From NCBI GenBank assembly GCA_038501785.1, contig JBAMJR010000089.1, forward strand, positions 8,618,501-8,682,500: a stretch of DNA of 64,000 nt, in the 5' to 3' direction. The first letter of the stretch is position 1, and every line of letters begins with the position of its first letter. Below are positions 50,735-63,394 of this stretch, piece after piece. The notes under the pieces are model-generated. The model was not told where the DNA came from. It did no database searches and saw only the letters and a program-made list of their open reading frames with translations. The position numbers and the translations under genes are program-made. The DNA comes from Myoxocephalus aenaeus (lineage: Eukaryota > Chordata > Actinopteri > Perciformes > Cottidae).

Positions 50735-51298
50735 TTATCTGATTGTTAATTCATCTGCCCATCATAAAGGTTTCCACATCTTGACCTCATTGTGACTCAT
50801 CTCACTCATTTACTGTATTTCAACTGTATCTACAGCCTGCATACTTTTGAAAAGTAAATATTTTCATTCTTGCCTCGACATTATTCTCACAGTCTCTTCT
50901 GATGTAGAGATATTATAATTTGCTGTGTCACTACATTTTTACTGCAGACGACATGTAATAATGTACAGTGAAAACCTTCAATAAAGAAAAAAACGTATGT
51001 TAAGTTAAGTAGTTATGTTGTGTTTGGGCCTTGAGATGAGGAAAGGGGGCACATTTACAGTAGGACGGAGTGAATTTAGAGCAGATGCATTGATTTAAAC
51101 TTGCATTGCTGTTATGCTGTGCAGGTTATGGTACTGTACCTGTTCTGTAAAGCCTCGGGCAGTGTCAGGGGCATTTGGTAATAAATGAGTCCCACCAGGA
51201 TAGCAAAGAAGATGTTCAGAGCCAACTGGGCGTAAGAGGTCTGAGGGTTCCTCAGGGAGTTCAGAACTGTCCTACCACACACTACGCGCAGCTGTGTG

Positions 51299-51361
<63 letters not shown>

Positions 51362-54300
51362 CACACACACACACATGGACATGAAATGTTTTTTTTATGG
51401 CTGTAATTATGAGAGTTATAAACAGGGTTCATTCAGCGGGCAGCCGCTGGCTGGCACAGTCATTAAACTCGGTGACGTCACATCATAAACCTATTTAGAT
51501 TTCAGGTGAATCACAAAATGACTGAGACTTTTAATTCCCCCAAATGGATATTTATAGTGTACAGTTTTCTTTTTTATGTAAGAAGAGAGTGTTTTATCGA
51601 AACGTTTGAATGTGTTTCTGAATTGCGGAGTTGACTGACCTGATAGAGGAAAGAGGTAGCGTAGTCAGCTGGCTTGTCTTGACCTTTGGCCCCGCCAGCG
51701 ATGCTCTGGTTCACATGGTCCAACTCTTCGACCATATTTTGATACAGTTGGGACTGGCTGTACTTGTTTGCCAATGGGTTTTTACCCTCTGCTGTGGAAA
51801 GAGAAAGATACCATTATGCATCATCATATTGTAGATAAGGACAGCAGAATAAACATTTATATTGCAGTCTTTGAGTCTACTCGGGGTGAGTTAATTAAAA
51901 AGTAAAAGACGGGATCTGGGCATCTAGACTAGAATCTAAATCTGGTAAAAGGAGAAGTTTGACGTTGTGGGAAAATTGTAAATGCTGTCATCATTTCTTG
52001 GAGGAAATCAACTGTGACTTCCTGTCAGTATCGTCATTATTGTCTGTTGTGCTAATCGTGTCGCCACCCAACCCTAACTTAAGTGTTGTTGTTTTTTTGT
52101 CATCGTATTCTCTATATTTCAAACTTTAACATTACAACCAATTTAAGCTCATAATGACTTGGATACATGGATGTATTTCTTGTCACAAATCACACAAAAA
52201 ACACACCTGACGCCTCTGTTTATGCTATATACCTAAACTGCGTGTGTGTGTTTTGTGTAGGTGTACCTTCAGTAAGGGACACTAATGTTGATTTTGTCTC
52301 TCCATTTGTGACGTCCATGAAGAAATCAGCAGGGTTGTTGAAGGCCTCAATTTGGTAGCCTGAACAAAAAACACACAGACACACTCACATGAAAATACAT
52401 CATATAACACAACAAGTAGAGGAGAACAGTGGTAGTTTATTTTTCTTTTCATATTTAAGAGGTTGATTATTGTGACAACAGAGGCTAAATTGAAGTAGCT
52501 GGCTGTCCAGCATCATGACTTCATATGGAAATACAAATTCCCTTTGTTAGAAGGATTAATCACATTATATTACAACACATTACTAGTCAAGGTACTACAC
52601 CTTTCATAGCCAATACACAAACACACATACCGAGGTCTGTGAAGTAGTCCAGTGCATGGGTTGCTGCGCCTGCGTACACCACCTCCCCTTTATGCATCAG
52701 AGTCAGATGGTCAAACTGTCTGAAGATGGAGTAGCGTGGCTGGTGGATGGAGAAGATCACAGTCTTACCTCTTCTGGACAGCCTGGACACACATAAGGAG
52801 TTTGATTGCATTCATATTGTTGTTAAAACACAAAGACAGCAGTAGATGGGGAAGGAGCTGTATCTTCAGCAGCATTGTATGCTTCAGTTGTCATTTGTAT
52901 CTTATGAGTATGTGTAGTATGTGTTTCCTAATGTAGGAGTAATTAGTAATTGTGCTGTACCTGTTTAGTAGATTGATGATACAGTTTGCAGTGTTCGAAT
53001 CCAGTCCGGTAGTCGGTTCATCCAGAAACAGCAAAGAGGGAGAGGTGATGAGCTCCATCCCGATGCTGCACCTCTTCCTTTCACCTCCAGATACGCCACG
53101 CAGAAACTCTGTCCCTATCTGCACACACACACACACACACACACAAAACACACACACCGAACCCTTGAGCGCTACGCTGAACAGCAACAGTGAAAAATAC
53201 AAAATATTCCTGTTAATGTAACTAAGGAACAAGTTTTGGAATTTTTGGGCTATCTTTATGTCAGTATTTTACACTTTGCTACAGTTGAATTATATAACAT
53301 CAATACAGAGAACAAATAAATGTCTGCCACCCATAAATTTGGGACATTGGAAACCCACAGAGTCTGTTTTTTCCATTTCTGCACTTTTAAGTTTGAACAG
53401 TGTTCTCTCACTTGGGTAGGGTTAGGGAAGGGATTATGATCCATTGCCTTTTAACAATCTTTAAATAAGTGCTTTTGCTTATACCAGAGTAAGATATTTG
53501 TGAACTAAAAGTCTTTAAGAGTGAGTAAGACCTTGCAGAGCTCGTTCCAACACTGCCGTAAAGTGAGTGACGTGCAGCAGCTATCAGCTTGTGTGCTGTA
53601 CCTTGGTGCCGGCACAGTCTGTTAGGCCAAGATCTTGTATGATGGCATCCACTCTGTTGTTTTTATCTGTGGAGGAGTGATGCTTCGGGTTGAGACGCAG
53701 GTTGGCACTGAACAGAAGGTTCTCCCTCACAGACAGAGTGCCCATCAGGATATCATCCTGGAAGCACACGAATGATGAAGGCACAAAGTACTCGGAGGAG
53801 TCCAAAATACAATAATGTTAAAGGATGTGTGTGTATGTTTGCATGTGTTTGTGTACCTGGACCACATAAGCAGAGCTGAGCCTGAGTTCCGATGAGACGG
53901 CTTTGCCATCCACCATGACTTTTCCTTGCTTCAGTCCAGCAGGGTTTTTTCTCCCTGCGATGACATCCAGGAGTCTGACAAAAAGAGAAAGAAGCTAATA
54001 TCCAATCGGTTGGGCTTGTACATGTGTGTGTGTGTGTGTGTGAGACACCGTTTCTGTGTGTTTGCATGTACATGAACATGTTTCTTACGATGTTTTACCA
54101 CTTCCAGTGGCGCCCATGATGGCATTCATCCCAGGCCTCATGATGCCACTGCAACAACCAACCAGAAGTCAAGTAATTTTATTAACAGAGAACACTTTAA
54201 AATAACAAAATGATCTACTGTACAATCAATTCTGTTCAATTACCATGTATATTGTAGCCAAAGACAAAATACTCATGTATTTATTAAATGGATCCCCTCT

Positions 54301-54799
54301 GGCTTAGGATCTGATACCAGAAAATGCTTGACTTTGTTTCTGTTTCTCCTATTTTTGTCTCAATTTGCCTCAATAAAACCATATAAATTCCCTATAAATG
54401 TATATACTGATACACAGGTTTGATTAAATGAGCCACAAACGGGACAACACTTGATCTAATAACTTACTTATTTTCAGATGTATAGCTAAAAACAGGAAAA
54501 AGCTGTGAGGAAACACCTGGAGGGTTACGTCGTACAGGTAGCACTGACATGTAACATGCAGTCACCGCCGAGTGATGTAGTCAATTACACATCATTCTGC
54601 GTATGTGTGTATACGCATACAACTCAAAGGAAAGTATCATGTCCTACCTTACATTGTTGAGGATGTATTTTTCAGGACCTCTCTTACAGCATAACGTTGT
54701 CTCATGAACACAGTAGTGCAAGTTGCTGAACGTGACAGTTGGGCCTCGTTCCTGGAAATACTCATCAACACCGCAAACAGTCTGCTCCCCCTTAGACAT
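48346..54799 (-). CDS. abcg2: ATP-binding cassette sub-family G member 2 type half transporter
   Basis: Plasma-membrane half transporter that works as a dimer, with the nucleotide-binding domain first. Exons: 54648-54799, 54089-54148, 53857-53974, 53602-53757, 52961-53118, 52631-52782, 52267-52359, 51640-51791, 51140-51291, 50598-50687, 49604-49728, 49022-49176, 48800-48889, 48609-48661, 48346-48493. Fifteen coding exons as in human, all phases fit, 617 residues (human 655). Walker A GATGSGKTS at 63-71, Q-loop Q110, signature VSGGERKR at 171-178, Walker B LLFLDE at 191-196, H-loop H228. Arg454 (IPNRIIP) corresponds to human R482. The last extracellular loop (about 549-585) has no cysteine; a sequon N566-N-T is present. 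Fish have several abcg2 genes, and I cannot say which this is. Confidence 0.94.
50225..50360 (+). mobile_element. Degenerate non-LTR retrotransposon (LINE) fragment
   Basis: In an abcg2 intron, the plus strand reads RARLKAGIKEAKGRLQERL then MRDLNTNNAKDMWQA. This resembles the stretch between endonuclease and reverse transcriptase of fish LINE ORF2 (..KAGIKEAKxxYxxxIExxLxxNNxRxMWQG..). Only about 40 codons survive, and the frame is lost on both sides. Confidence 0.6.
50698..50732. repeat. (GA)n microsatellite at an abcg2 acceptor
   Basis: Reads as (CT)n in the abcg2 transcript, starting about ten nucleotides upstream of the exon 50598-50687, and thus forms its polypyrimidine tract. Confidence 0.93.
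51299..51375. repeat. (CA)n microsatellite at an abcg2 acceptor
   Basis: About 37 CA units with one CG, ending 8 nt from the acceptor of exon 51140-51291. In the transcript it is a GU repeat. Confidence 0.97.
53121..53155. repeat. (CA)n microsatellite at an abcg2 acceptor
   Basis: CA units abut the acceptor of exon 52961-53118, so the intron ends in a GU repeat followed directly by GCAG. Confidence 0.95.
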
Positions 54800-54899
54800 C
54801 TTCAAAAATAGCAGTGCTACCAGGAGAGAATAAAAGGTGGTACAGTCTGACACACAGACCTGTGCAGTCGGACAGAGGAAGAGACAGTGAGACAGGTGA

Positions 54900-56119
54900 G
54901 AGAGCGTGCGACCAGTAGATTGCTGTTATAAATATCTGATCTTTGGACTCCCTCAATCCTTATCCCCTAGACTTGTGGCTGTTCAAAAAGATAGTGTGAC
55001 ATTGAACTTTCAACCCAAAAACTCCATTCAAGAAGCACCACAAGTTATGTGATAATAGTTCGCAATGATTGACTGATTACAATATGTATACGGTGAATAG
55101 TGCTGCTTACGCAATGCAAATGTTATCCATCTATCCATCCATCCATTGTCAATACCTGTTTATCTGTATTCAGGGTCCTGGGGAAGCATGGGGGTCATTG
55201 GCGATAAGGCCTGGATGGGGTTGAGGTCAAGGCTTTCCTCAGGCCAGTCAAGATCTTCCAAACCAAGCTGGGAAACATGTTGTATCTATGGGCTTGGCTT
55301 TGTCACATTGAAAAGGGAAAGGGCTGTCACCTAACTGTTGCAACAAAGTCAAAAGCACATGTCTTGGATTATTCGAATCAAATTCCTTAAAGCAACGCCA
55401 TCTTTTATGAGAGGAAATAACACATTGTTAAAATGACTCTTCCAACTGAAAAGTTGATTTAATTAGAAATGTATTGGACTCTCAGCTCAAGACAAAATCC
55501 TTGTTTCTGCAAACTTACTTGGCAATAAAACCGTTTCATATTTTTCTGATTCCTGGGGTTACAGTGGGCATTGGCCCCAAATGGGGAACTGTGTATGTAA
55601 ATATGTATGTAAATATGTATACAAGGGTGTACACGTATCGTTATGGCCCACATTTCCATGGCCAGGCTGCCCCCTGTTGTACAGAATGCTGTACGGCAGG
55701 CTAGAAAGAATATCCTGGGTGGGATCAACTTTGTTTTTCTCTGACCTTTTCATTTTTTTTAACGTTTTCCAATCAGGCTTCGTGTTCAGCACCAAGGACC
55801 GCCCACAAAAATCTCTGCAGCCAATCGATTTTCAGTACAGCGAGAAAATAGGCGTGGCCAACACCCGAAATTCTTAGGTGTTGTCATCGTGTTTCTTAGT
55901 TTGGTGTGCGTTACACTGGGTGTGCGAGCGGAATCTAAGACGTTCACAATGCGACCTTAACAGCGACTGTTTTCTTTATTTTCTATAGCCTGTTAGGGTT
56001 GTGTAACGCATTTCTCCAGTAGAGTACAAGAACAAAGACAGTTGAGTATTTCCGGAAACCAAAACAATCCTATATTTCACACGACGGCTAGCTTACAAGC
56101 TACCAGCTAACCGCTAGCT
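54900..56119. other. Intergenic between divergent abcg2 and hapstr1
   Basis: Contains the upstream part of abcg2 (a possible 5' UTR acceptor CTGCACAG near 54863), a dispersed repeat, and the hapstr1 promoter. No coding exon supported. The abcg2 first exon was not located. Confidence 0.45.
55165..55375. mobile_element. Dispersed teleost repeat copy
   Basis: It contains GGATGGGGTTGAGGTCAAGG, CAGGCCAGTCAAGATCTTCC, 'gcttggctttgtcacattg' and CTAACTGTTGCAACAAAGTC in the order found in a very common fish DNA-transposon-derived repeat. Class assignment is from memory. Confidence 0.55.
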
Positions 56120-58668
56120 ATGGAGGAGAAGAAGGAGGAGGGAGAAGCGGAGATCCAAGAGCACGGCCCCGAGCACTGGTTCTCCAAGTGGGAACGGCAG
56201 TGCTTAGCGGAGGCCGACCGGGCCGACCCCACCGAGGAGGAGACGGAACACGGCCAGCAGAAACTGTGGCACCTCTTCCAGAACTCGGCCACCGCGGTCG
56301 CGCAGCTCTACAAAGGTATGTACGAATCACGCCGGGGTTCAAGTCTAGCTAGCAGTCGGCCAGAGGAGAGGAGACAGAGAGACACACAAAGGACACCGGC
56401 GAGGATAGCAGCTAGCTAGTTACGCTGCGGAACAGCTGCACATCGTGTTTATTTGTTGTTCTTTTAAAATTGTATTTTAAATAATGCGGTTATCTTGTGG
56501 GTGTCGTACTTCTTGGTCCGTTGCCTGTTGGGGAGGGGGAGCCGACGTTAACCCGAAGCTAACAGCCGCTAACAGCCGGTCACTGTGTCAGAGGGGACAG
56601 CGGGCTGTCAAGAGTCCTCGAGGGCCACACGCGCCCGGGACGAGCGGCTCCGCGGTGCGCGCGCGCGTGTGTGTGTGTGTGTGTGTGTTTGGTTTTTATT
56701 GCTTTAATCATATTTATTCGTCCTGTTTTTAGATACAAACGGCTCACACTAAAGATGATTTTTGTCCAACACGTTAACAGTTATACCCCCAGCTCGTCAA
56801 AATGGCGATAAACAGGGAGGAGTTGTCCGAGAGAAAACTGCTCGTTTGTTGATGGTCTATCGCGGCGATAGCAGTGTCTGTCGCAGTGGTGTGGTGGTTT
56901 TTTTTTTTATCACGTAAGCTAAAACGTCCCAACGACGTTTTATTCCGACACGCAACTTATTGTACTTTTGCTGATTGGTTGACATCCAGAACAAAATGGC
57001 GTTAGGATTAAAGTAAACATGTTCTTGGTGAAGTCCACTCTGCCTTGCTGAGTGTTTTGAACATAACACTGACGTTGTGTTTCTTGGAAACAACTTGGGT
57101 TCATTTCAGCTTCTGCTATTAGCGCACACTGAAACGGGAAATGAACGCAAGCCTCCATTTAAAACGTCTGTATTACAAATGGTGACATCACAGTTGGTTA
57201 GATTTAATCAGTGAGTTGTTTGCTGGGAGTAAAATTAATGTTTAAAGAGGGCATTGTTGACCAATTGCAGACAGGCCCTTGAACACCTGTCAAGTGCAGT
57301 CATGTCCCCGGATCCCACTTCGTCTATAAATCCTGCTTCAACGCTCCCCTAATGTATGCTCATCTTAATAAAAGTCATTTGTAGAGGAAACCCTACGGAC
57401 AGCTACTGCAGATGAGTCAAGATTTAAATCATGAAAGGATGATTTGTAGTCGAGAAGGCCCTGAGCTTTTGTACCTGTGTTTTTGTTGTAAATACCTACT
57501 AGTTACTAGTACTTTTGAATACGTAGTTTTTTTTCTAAACACCTCTGTTCTGTATCAATACTCTAAATTCAATAAGACCATGGGTGTGTTACAGGCCTTC
57601 ATTAGATTAAATCTGAATTCAATAACGCTCTCCTCCAAATAACCCTATTGCCGGTTTCCCTCAAGTGTAATTGTATATGAATGGCCCCTTTCTGACTGTT
57701 AAGACTTGAATTTCTCTAAAGAAGACATTTGAGCTTGAAGCAGTGTGAAAGCAATAACATTGGAAAGTTATCATGACAATCTGACTAACTTTTTTTAATT
57801 CATTTTACAGATCGAGTATGTCAGCAGCAAGGCCTCTCTCTCTGGGTGCCCTTCCAGAATGCAGCCACAGCTGTCACTAACCTTTACAAAGGCAAGTACC
57901 TTAACTTGACTATTACCCGTCTGTTTTAAGTATAATTTAGTGTGGCGCCCAGAAACTAATGTCTGTCAATTAAATGTGGGGGATGAACTTTGTTTGTGGC
58001 GTCCAGATTTACTAAAGACATTTGTCCTTGTGTGTCGTCAGAGAGTATGGAGGCCCGCCAACGGAGCTATGACCTGGGCATCCACTTAGGCCACCAGCGC
58101 AGGAATAAGGATGTGATCGCATGGGTTAAGAAACGCAGAAGAACTATCCGGCGCGAGGACCTTATCAGCTTCCTGTGTGGCAAACTCCCACCTCCACGGA
58201 CAACTCGTGCCCCGCCAAGAGTTTCCATGGTGTCTGCAAGCCGACCATCACCCCCAGAGACGGGCAGCTCTGTGGAGACAGACCTGCAGCCTTTTAGAGA
58301 GGCCATAGCACTGCACGGTACGTACAAACGCCACGTTCGGCAGGAAGCTGTTGCATGATAAGACTGAGAGCCCAGAGTTCATGCAGTTTACCGCGGCTTC
58401 ATATATATTTGTTTTTCTTTTCATTCCAGGCCTTAGCGGTGCCATGGCAGGCATTTCTGTGCGTTCTGGTCCTCCTGGTTCCCCAACTCACCCAGCACAG
58501 TCCCTCAGTCGTCGTAGGAATGGTCTTCATGACGTGGACCTCAACACCTTCATCGCCGAGGAGATGGCACTCCATTTGGATTCCACGGCCAATCGTAAAC
58601 GAGGCCCTGCCCCCTGTAGTGACGTCATCACAGACTCACCTACCCATAAACGTAACAGGATGCTCTGA
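56120..58668 (+). CDS. hapstr1: HUWE1-associated protein modifying stress responses (C16orf72 homologue)
   Basis: Nuclear protein that in human partners the ubiquitin ligase HUWE1 and tunes stress signalling. Exons 56120-56315, 57811-57891, 58042-58317, 58430-58668, giving 263 residues (human 275). It is almost identical to the human protein over long stretches: EEGEAEIQEHGPEHWFSKWE near the start, NKDVIAWVKKRRRTIRREDL, SSVETDLQPFREAIALHGL, and VITDSPTHKRNRML at the end. Residues 49-66 (LWHLFQNSATAVAQLYKD) and 76-93 (LWVPFQNAATAVTNLYKE) are a clear internal repeat, each ending at an exon border of the same phase. The second intron has a GC donor (AAAG|GCAAGT at 57892). The first exon lies in a CpG-rich region (56110-56660). 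The gene is divergent from abcg2. Confidence 0.97.
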
Positions 58669-58792
58669 ACTTTTCCTACACCACTAATCCCTCTGTCCTC
58701 TCCTTGGTGGCCGACTGGACAGCTGATGAGGACTGATGCCTTGGCCAACCATTTGAAATCTTCTTCCTTTTCATCTTAGTTGCAATGCTATA

Positions 58793-58798
58793 AATAAA
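58793..58798 (+). promoter_or_regulatory. hapstr1: Polyadenylation signal of hapstr1 (proximal)
   Basis: AATAAA 125 nt after the stop. A distal ATTAAA at 60174-60179 could give a 3' UTR of about 1.5 kb. Confidence 0.5.
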
Positions 58799-58799
58799 G

Positions 58800-61760
58800 A
58801 AACTTAACTTTTACCAATCCACACATTTATTCCCTTTTTCTTTCTTGACCGCCTCTGTTGTCTCGCACATCCTCTCCATAGTAGTGTTCTGTTCTCTTCT
58901 TTTTTTTTTTCTCTCGTCGTTTGGTTGCCCCATGTAGATCTGATATAGAAGCGAGCACACATCACACTTAAAATCCTCAAGTTGCAGAATGTTGCGTTTA
59001 GACATTGTTTCTTTGGCCGGGGTCCTTTTTGTTCTTCACATCCAGTACGAACCAGGCTGGTGCCTACTGTTTGCAGTCCTCCCCTCATTCCTCAAGCATA
59101 TTTCCTCCTCCGTCTCCTCTGTGGGTTGCTGGCCAAACCAGACTGGACTGAAACCCGGGCTCCTCTGCAGGCTGAACCACCTCCTTGCTGTGTGGCTCGA
59201 GTCAAACTGCTTGTCGGCGTGTGTATCTCATTCTGCTGCTGCTCTGTGTGTTTGCGTATCTGACAGCAGAACTGCCACTTACTGTGTTGTACTTGTCTTT
59301 GCCTTTGAGAACGCTGCTACAGTATCTCTGGTTGTTGTGCAACTGTGTGTGTGTGTGCGTGTGCGGATGCGGGGTTCTGGCAAATCCAGCAACCACTTGG
59401 CTGAATTATTTCCTTTTTTTACTTAAATTCATCTTTCTTTTTCCTTTAGTTGGTCTTTGCAGCCCAAACCAGGGTTTTATCACAAAGCAGGTCAGCCCAA
59501 TTTACACACATAATGGCAACTATCATTGCAGTCATAGTTTGCTGACACTTTCAGTAGTGGGAGGAGGGACAAGAGATAAGCAAGAAGTATTTTCAACAAA
59601 GCTTTGCTTAAGTACCCATGTCCTGCATTCTTATTTGCAAGTTTCCAATAACAGTTTTTTTTAATTGGTAATGCCTTGTTTACAAATAATCCAAATATAC
59701 GCAGATTTTCGTGACTGCATCCAAATAAATTCGTCAGTACTGGTTCTTGCATTTTGCAGTAAGAGTGTTTCAAAGCTTGTATTTTATCTACTTTGTTTAC
59801 ATTTGGCCCTTTGATAAGAACAAACTGGTGCGTTGTCAGCATTTGGCCCTTGTATTTAAGAGAGTTACAACACTTTCACACTTGTGCTTTCAGCTTTAAA
59901 CCTATAAAATTACAGAGGACATTTGCCTGTGAAGTTGTGAACTAGTTGGGGACGACAGCTGTGGTATTTTAATTTGCTAAGCCAGCTCGTGGACTATTGG
60001 GTGTGGTGGTTCAGCAAAGCTTTGGACACTTGTTTGGCTAATTTCACACACTGCTTTGTGATACAATCTTGTGTAATGTGTGTAAATAACATGTAGGTGC
60101 TGTTATATGTGGTACATATTGTAAAAAGAAGTGCAAATCCATTGGGATGTCCATGTACAATAACAATTCTGACATTAAAGAAAATACAAGCGTTTGTCTA
60201 AGTTGTCTTTGGGTTTTCTACCAGTTGGATTGTGGTTTTTATGCGTTGGACTCATTTCAGAGAGGGGAGGATCTTTACTTTCAAAAGTGATATTTGTATA
60301 ATTAACTTGGGGTCAGTCTAAAAAAAGAAGGTGGAACAGTTGTTTGTCATCTATTGCATTGCATTGCTTGGTTAACAAATGTTCATTCTCGGTTCCTTAA
60401 TCCATTTCTGTCCTTGAAAGAACTCATTATTCAGTTATTCTGCCACCAGTCTCCAAGAGCAGAAGAATAAATGATCTACAGAAAGTTAAAGTATATCTCA
60501 GTTTGTTATTGTAACTGCTGTATAGAGTTCTGTGAAAGCAGGTTGTCAACAAACTCCATTGTGCAGTTCAACAAGGCGAACACAAGGGGGCGACACAGAC
60601 TGCTTTGTTCTGCTTAACTGTACATATCAACAAGGACATACAATTCCACGTTCATAGATGGATAATAATTTGATCAGTACTGTTTCATTAGAGCACATTA
60701 GGAAACTGATATAGTAGTCAGTGAGTGAAATAGAAAACGTTGCAACCTAAGGAACACTAAGACACAAACACCATAATGAAACAATTATTAAAATGACAGA
60801 ATTACAGCTGTCCTTTGAGGTTACTCAAAGCATTAGTGTGCAGTTGTAGTCACCCCGATGAGAAACAGTAATCATCTTTTAACACTAAAATAATGAAAAT
60901 GATGAGGACAGACCGGGAGCAAAAAGGATACTCTGACCTCTGAAGGTTGTGCTTTCAGTCCTGTTTGTGTCTGTTAGTGAGGATGTGTTAAAAGAGCCCA
61001 GGAGGGACTTTATACTTGTGTATAAGCACCAAAACCAAAACTATTCACACAGATTTTTTTTTTTTAAACACGCTGCAAATTTCATCCAATCTTTACCAGA
61101 TCGGGAACATGACGCTTCCTGGGTCACTCTGTAACATCCTGTGTGGCTTTTCTGGAACTGTGTTGCCAATTAGTTTTTTAATCCAAATTTAGAAGATGTG
61201 TGCACATCTCAACTCACTGCATAACAAATCTAAAGCGCTGTACAATCTTGATGGACGTATAAGCCGAACATTTTTGTGGCACTGTACGGAAATTATTGGG
61301 GTGAGGAGGGGGGCGGCTGAACTTTAGCCCTCACACGAGCTTCTTTAATATGTTAAAACAGTATTTACTAAAAGAGGCAAAGCATAAAGATTTTAAATCT
61401 TACACTCAATTTTAAACATCAATATCCTAATGGAACAACAATTAGGCCACAGACGTGCACAGTCTGAGATTGAAAATATGTCATATGAACTGAGCACCGG
61501 GCATAGGAATAAAATATCTACTGTATATCCAGGGGGAGAACAAATAAGTTGACCCTGTCCTGATCTCCCCAAATATTTGAGACTTTCCTCCTTCAGCCAA
61601 AAGAAATATCATTATACCCTCCCTCCTATTCTGACCCCTGCTCGCCCTCAATTAACTTTCATACAGTTCCTAAAATAAGCCAAAGATTGTGTTTCCCCAT
61701 TTTATAGCAGAAGTCTTTGCAGGTATTTGGTTCCATGTCTATATCTGATCTTACATCTGG
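58800..61760. other. hapstr1 distal 3' UTR (possible) and intergenic DNA
   Basis: No open frame here has coding character or splice signals that I can support. The part to about 60190 may be an extended hapstr1 3' UTR. Confidence 0.4.
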
Positions 61761-61761
61761 T

Positions 61762-61776
61762 CACACACACACACGC

Positions 61777-61822
<46 letters not shown>
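61762..61822. repeat. (CA)n microsatellite
   Basis: About 30 CA units with two CG interruptions. Confidence 0.97.
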
Positions 61823-61823
<1 letters not shown>

Positions 61824-62236
61824 AGTTCTTGTGAACAAAGCACTGCTATCAATCTTCCCTAAATCCTTGTCTAAAGACAACAGCAAAGGAGGTAATACAT
61901 CCTTTGACTTTCTCGAGGAAAGCTACCAGGTCAACAGCGCTTAGGGGGGTCAACCTTTTTGGGCTCCTCCAAGTAAACGCCACTATTTGATCTGCAGACT
62001 CGTCCAGTCCATCGCTGCAGAGGAGGATGAAGATCTGCACCGTCCACAAATCCAGGGAGAATATAGCTGTTTTGCTCTGCTAACACTGCACGGTTGTTTT
62101 TGTTTCATCATGTATCTGAAGGCTCTAATGGCTGCTATTTGATTTAACCATGGAAGAGGAGCAGAGCTGACCGCAAGCTGTTTCACACTTCAAAAGAAGC
62201 ACTGTGCGTGCGTGCGTGCATGCGTGTGTGTGTGCG

Positions 62237-62237
<1 letters not shown>

Positions 62238-62272
<35 letters not shown>
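62238..62272. repeat. (GA)n microsatellite
   Basis: Pure GA preceded by a short TGCG/TGTG run at 62205-62235. Confidence 0.97.
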
Positions 62273-62276
<4 letters not shown>

Positions 62277-62499
62277 GACGAGAAGCAACAAGTGTCTGAA
62301 TGTTCCAGAAAACCCCTCGAAGATGGCCATCTGGGCTGCGCTGGTATCAGCTCACACGCGCACTCATAAACACACACACATATAGGTGTCTCCGAGGATG
62401 CCGTCTGGTCTGAAAGAGAGAGAGAGAGTTTGCGGTGTGTCTTGTGAACCATTACGGACAAACACACACAAACGTCCGTTCTGTCGCCGCAATCGTGTG

Positions 62500-62680
62500 T
62501 CTGTGTGGGCTTGACCATTAGGGAGTCTTCAATGGCAGACAGCCGGCGATCAATGAGGCACTGTAGATATCCCTGGTGTGCTTGTGCGACGGCGTACGCA
62601 GCACAAAAACAATGGCCGGTGTTAATTGCTGCACCAGCTTGCGCTAATTGATGGAGGACAGCATGCTCGTACACTCACAT
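62500..62680. other. Candidate conserved non-coding element
   Basis: A repeat-free island among microsatellites, with an open minus-strand frame but no splice sites or recognisable protein. It contains TTAATTGCTGC and GCTAATTGATGG, two homeodomain-type TAATT cores 20 bp apart, and an ACAATGG SOX-type core. The reading as regulatory DNA is inference only. Confidence 0.25.
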
Positions 62681-63035
62681 ACACACAAACACATTAGCAC
62701 ATGCACATAAACAGAAGCCAATCAGGCAGACTGAGAATGTGTCCCCGGAGAGATAGAGCAGCCGGAGAGCAGGGGTGGTGATGGGAGATGGAGAGGTGGT
62801 GGAGGAGACGGGGGGGAAGGAGGAGGAGAGGTTAAGCACTCCCCAGAGACGACTGCTAGTCAGGGCTCTTAGTTTTGTGCACGTATCCTACGGTAGGTGA
62901 GCGACGGCGTGGCGTGAATGAAAACTCAAGGTCTGAGAGATTGTCTCCTATTTTTGGGGGCTGCTGTATTTCTGTGAAAGTTCCTCCTCTTCAAAAGGAA
63001 GACCCTCCCTTTCCCTCTCAAACACAAACATGCTT

Positions 63036-63038
<3 letters not shown>

Positions 63039-63077
<39 letters not shown>

Positions 63078-63091
63078 CGCACACACACATC
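63039..63091. repeat. (CA)n microsatellite
   Basis: CA units with a CGC interruption at 63075-63079. Confidence 0.96.
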
Positions 63092-63278
63092 TTCAGAGCT
63101 CCATGTGCACCAGCATGTCCCTGTCTTCCACAAATGCCATGAACAAAAAAAAAAAAAAAAAAAAACGCAAGCTGATCACCATAGCAACACGTTATATATC
63201 TTCCAGCAATATTTATCCAACCCAGAGAGGAGGGGTTGTGTTGATGGTGATGGTGGTGGGGGTGGATGAAGAGGGGAG

Positions 63279-63394
<116 letters not shown>

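Noticed and set aside
57892..57899. GT donor of hapstr1 exon 2 at 57896
   Set aside because: It would add 4 nt and shift the frame; the GC donor restores the conserved protein.
62183..62674. 163-codon minus-strand frame
   Set aside because: It mixes a unique stretch with translated GA and CA repeats, and has no splice signals or recognised similarity.
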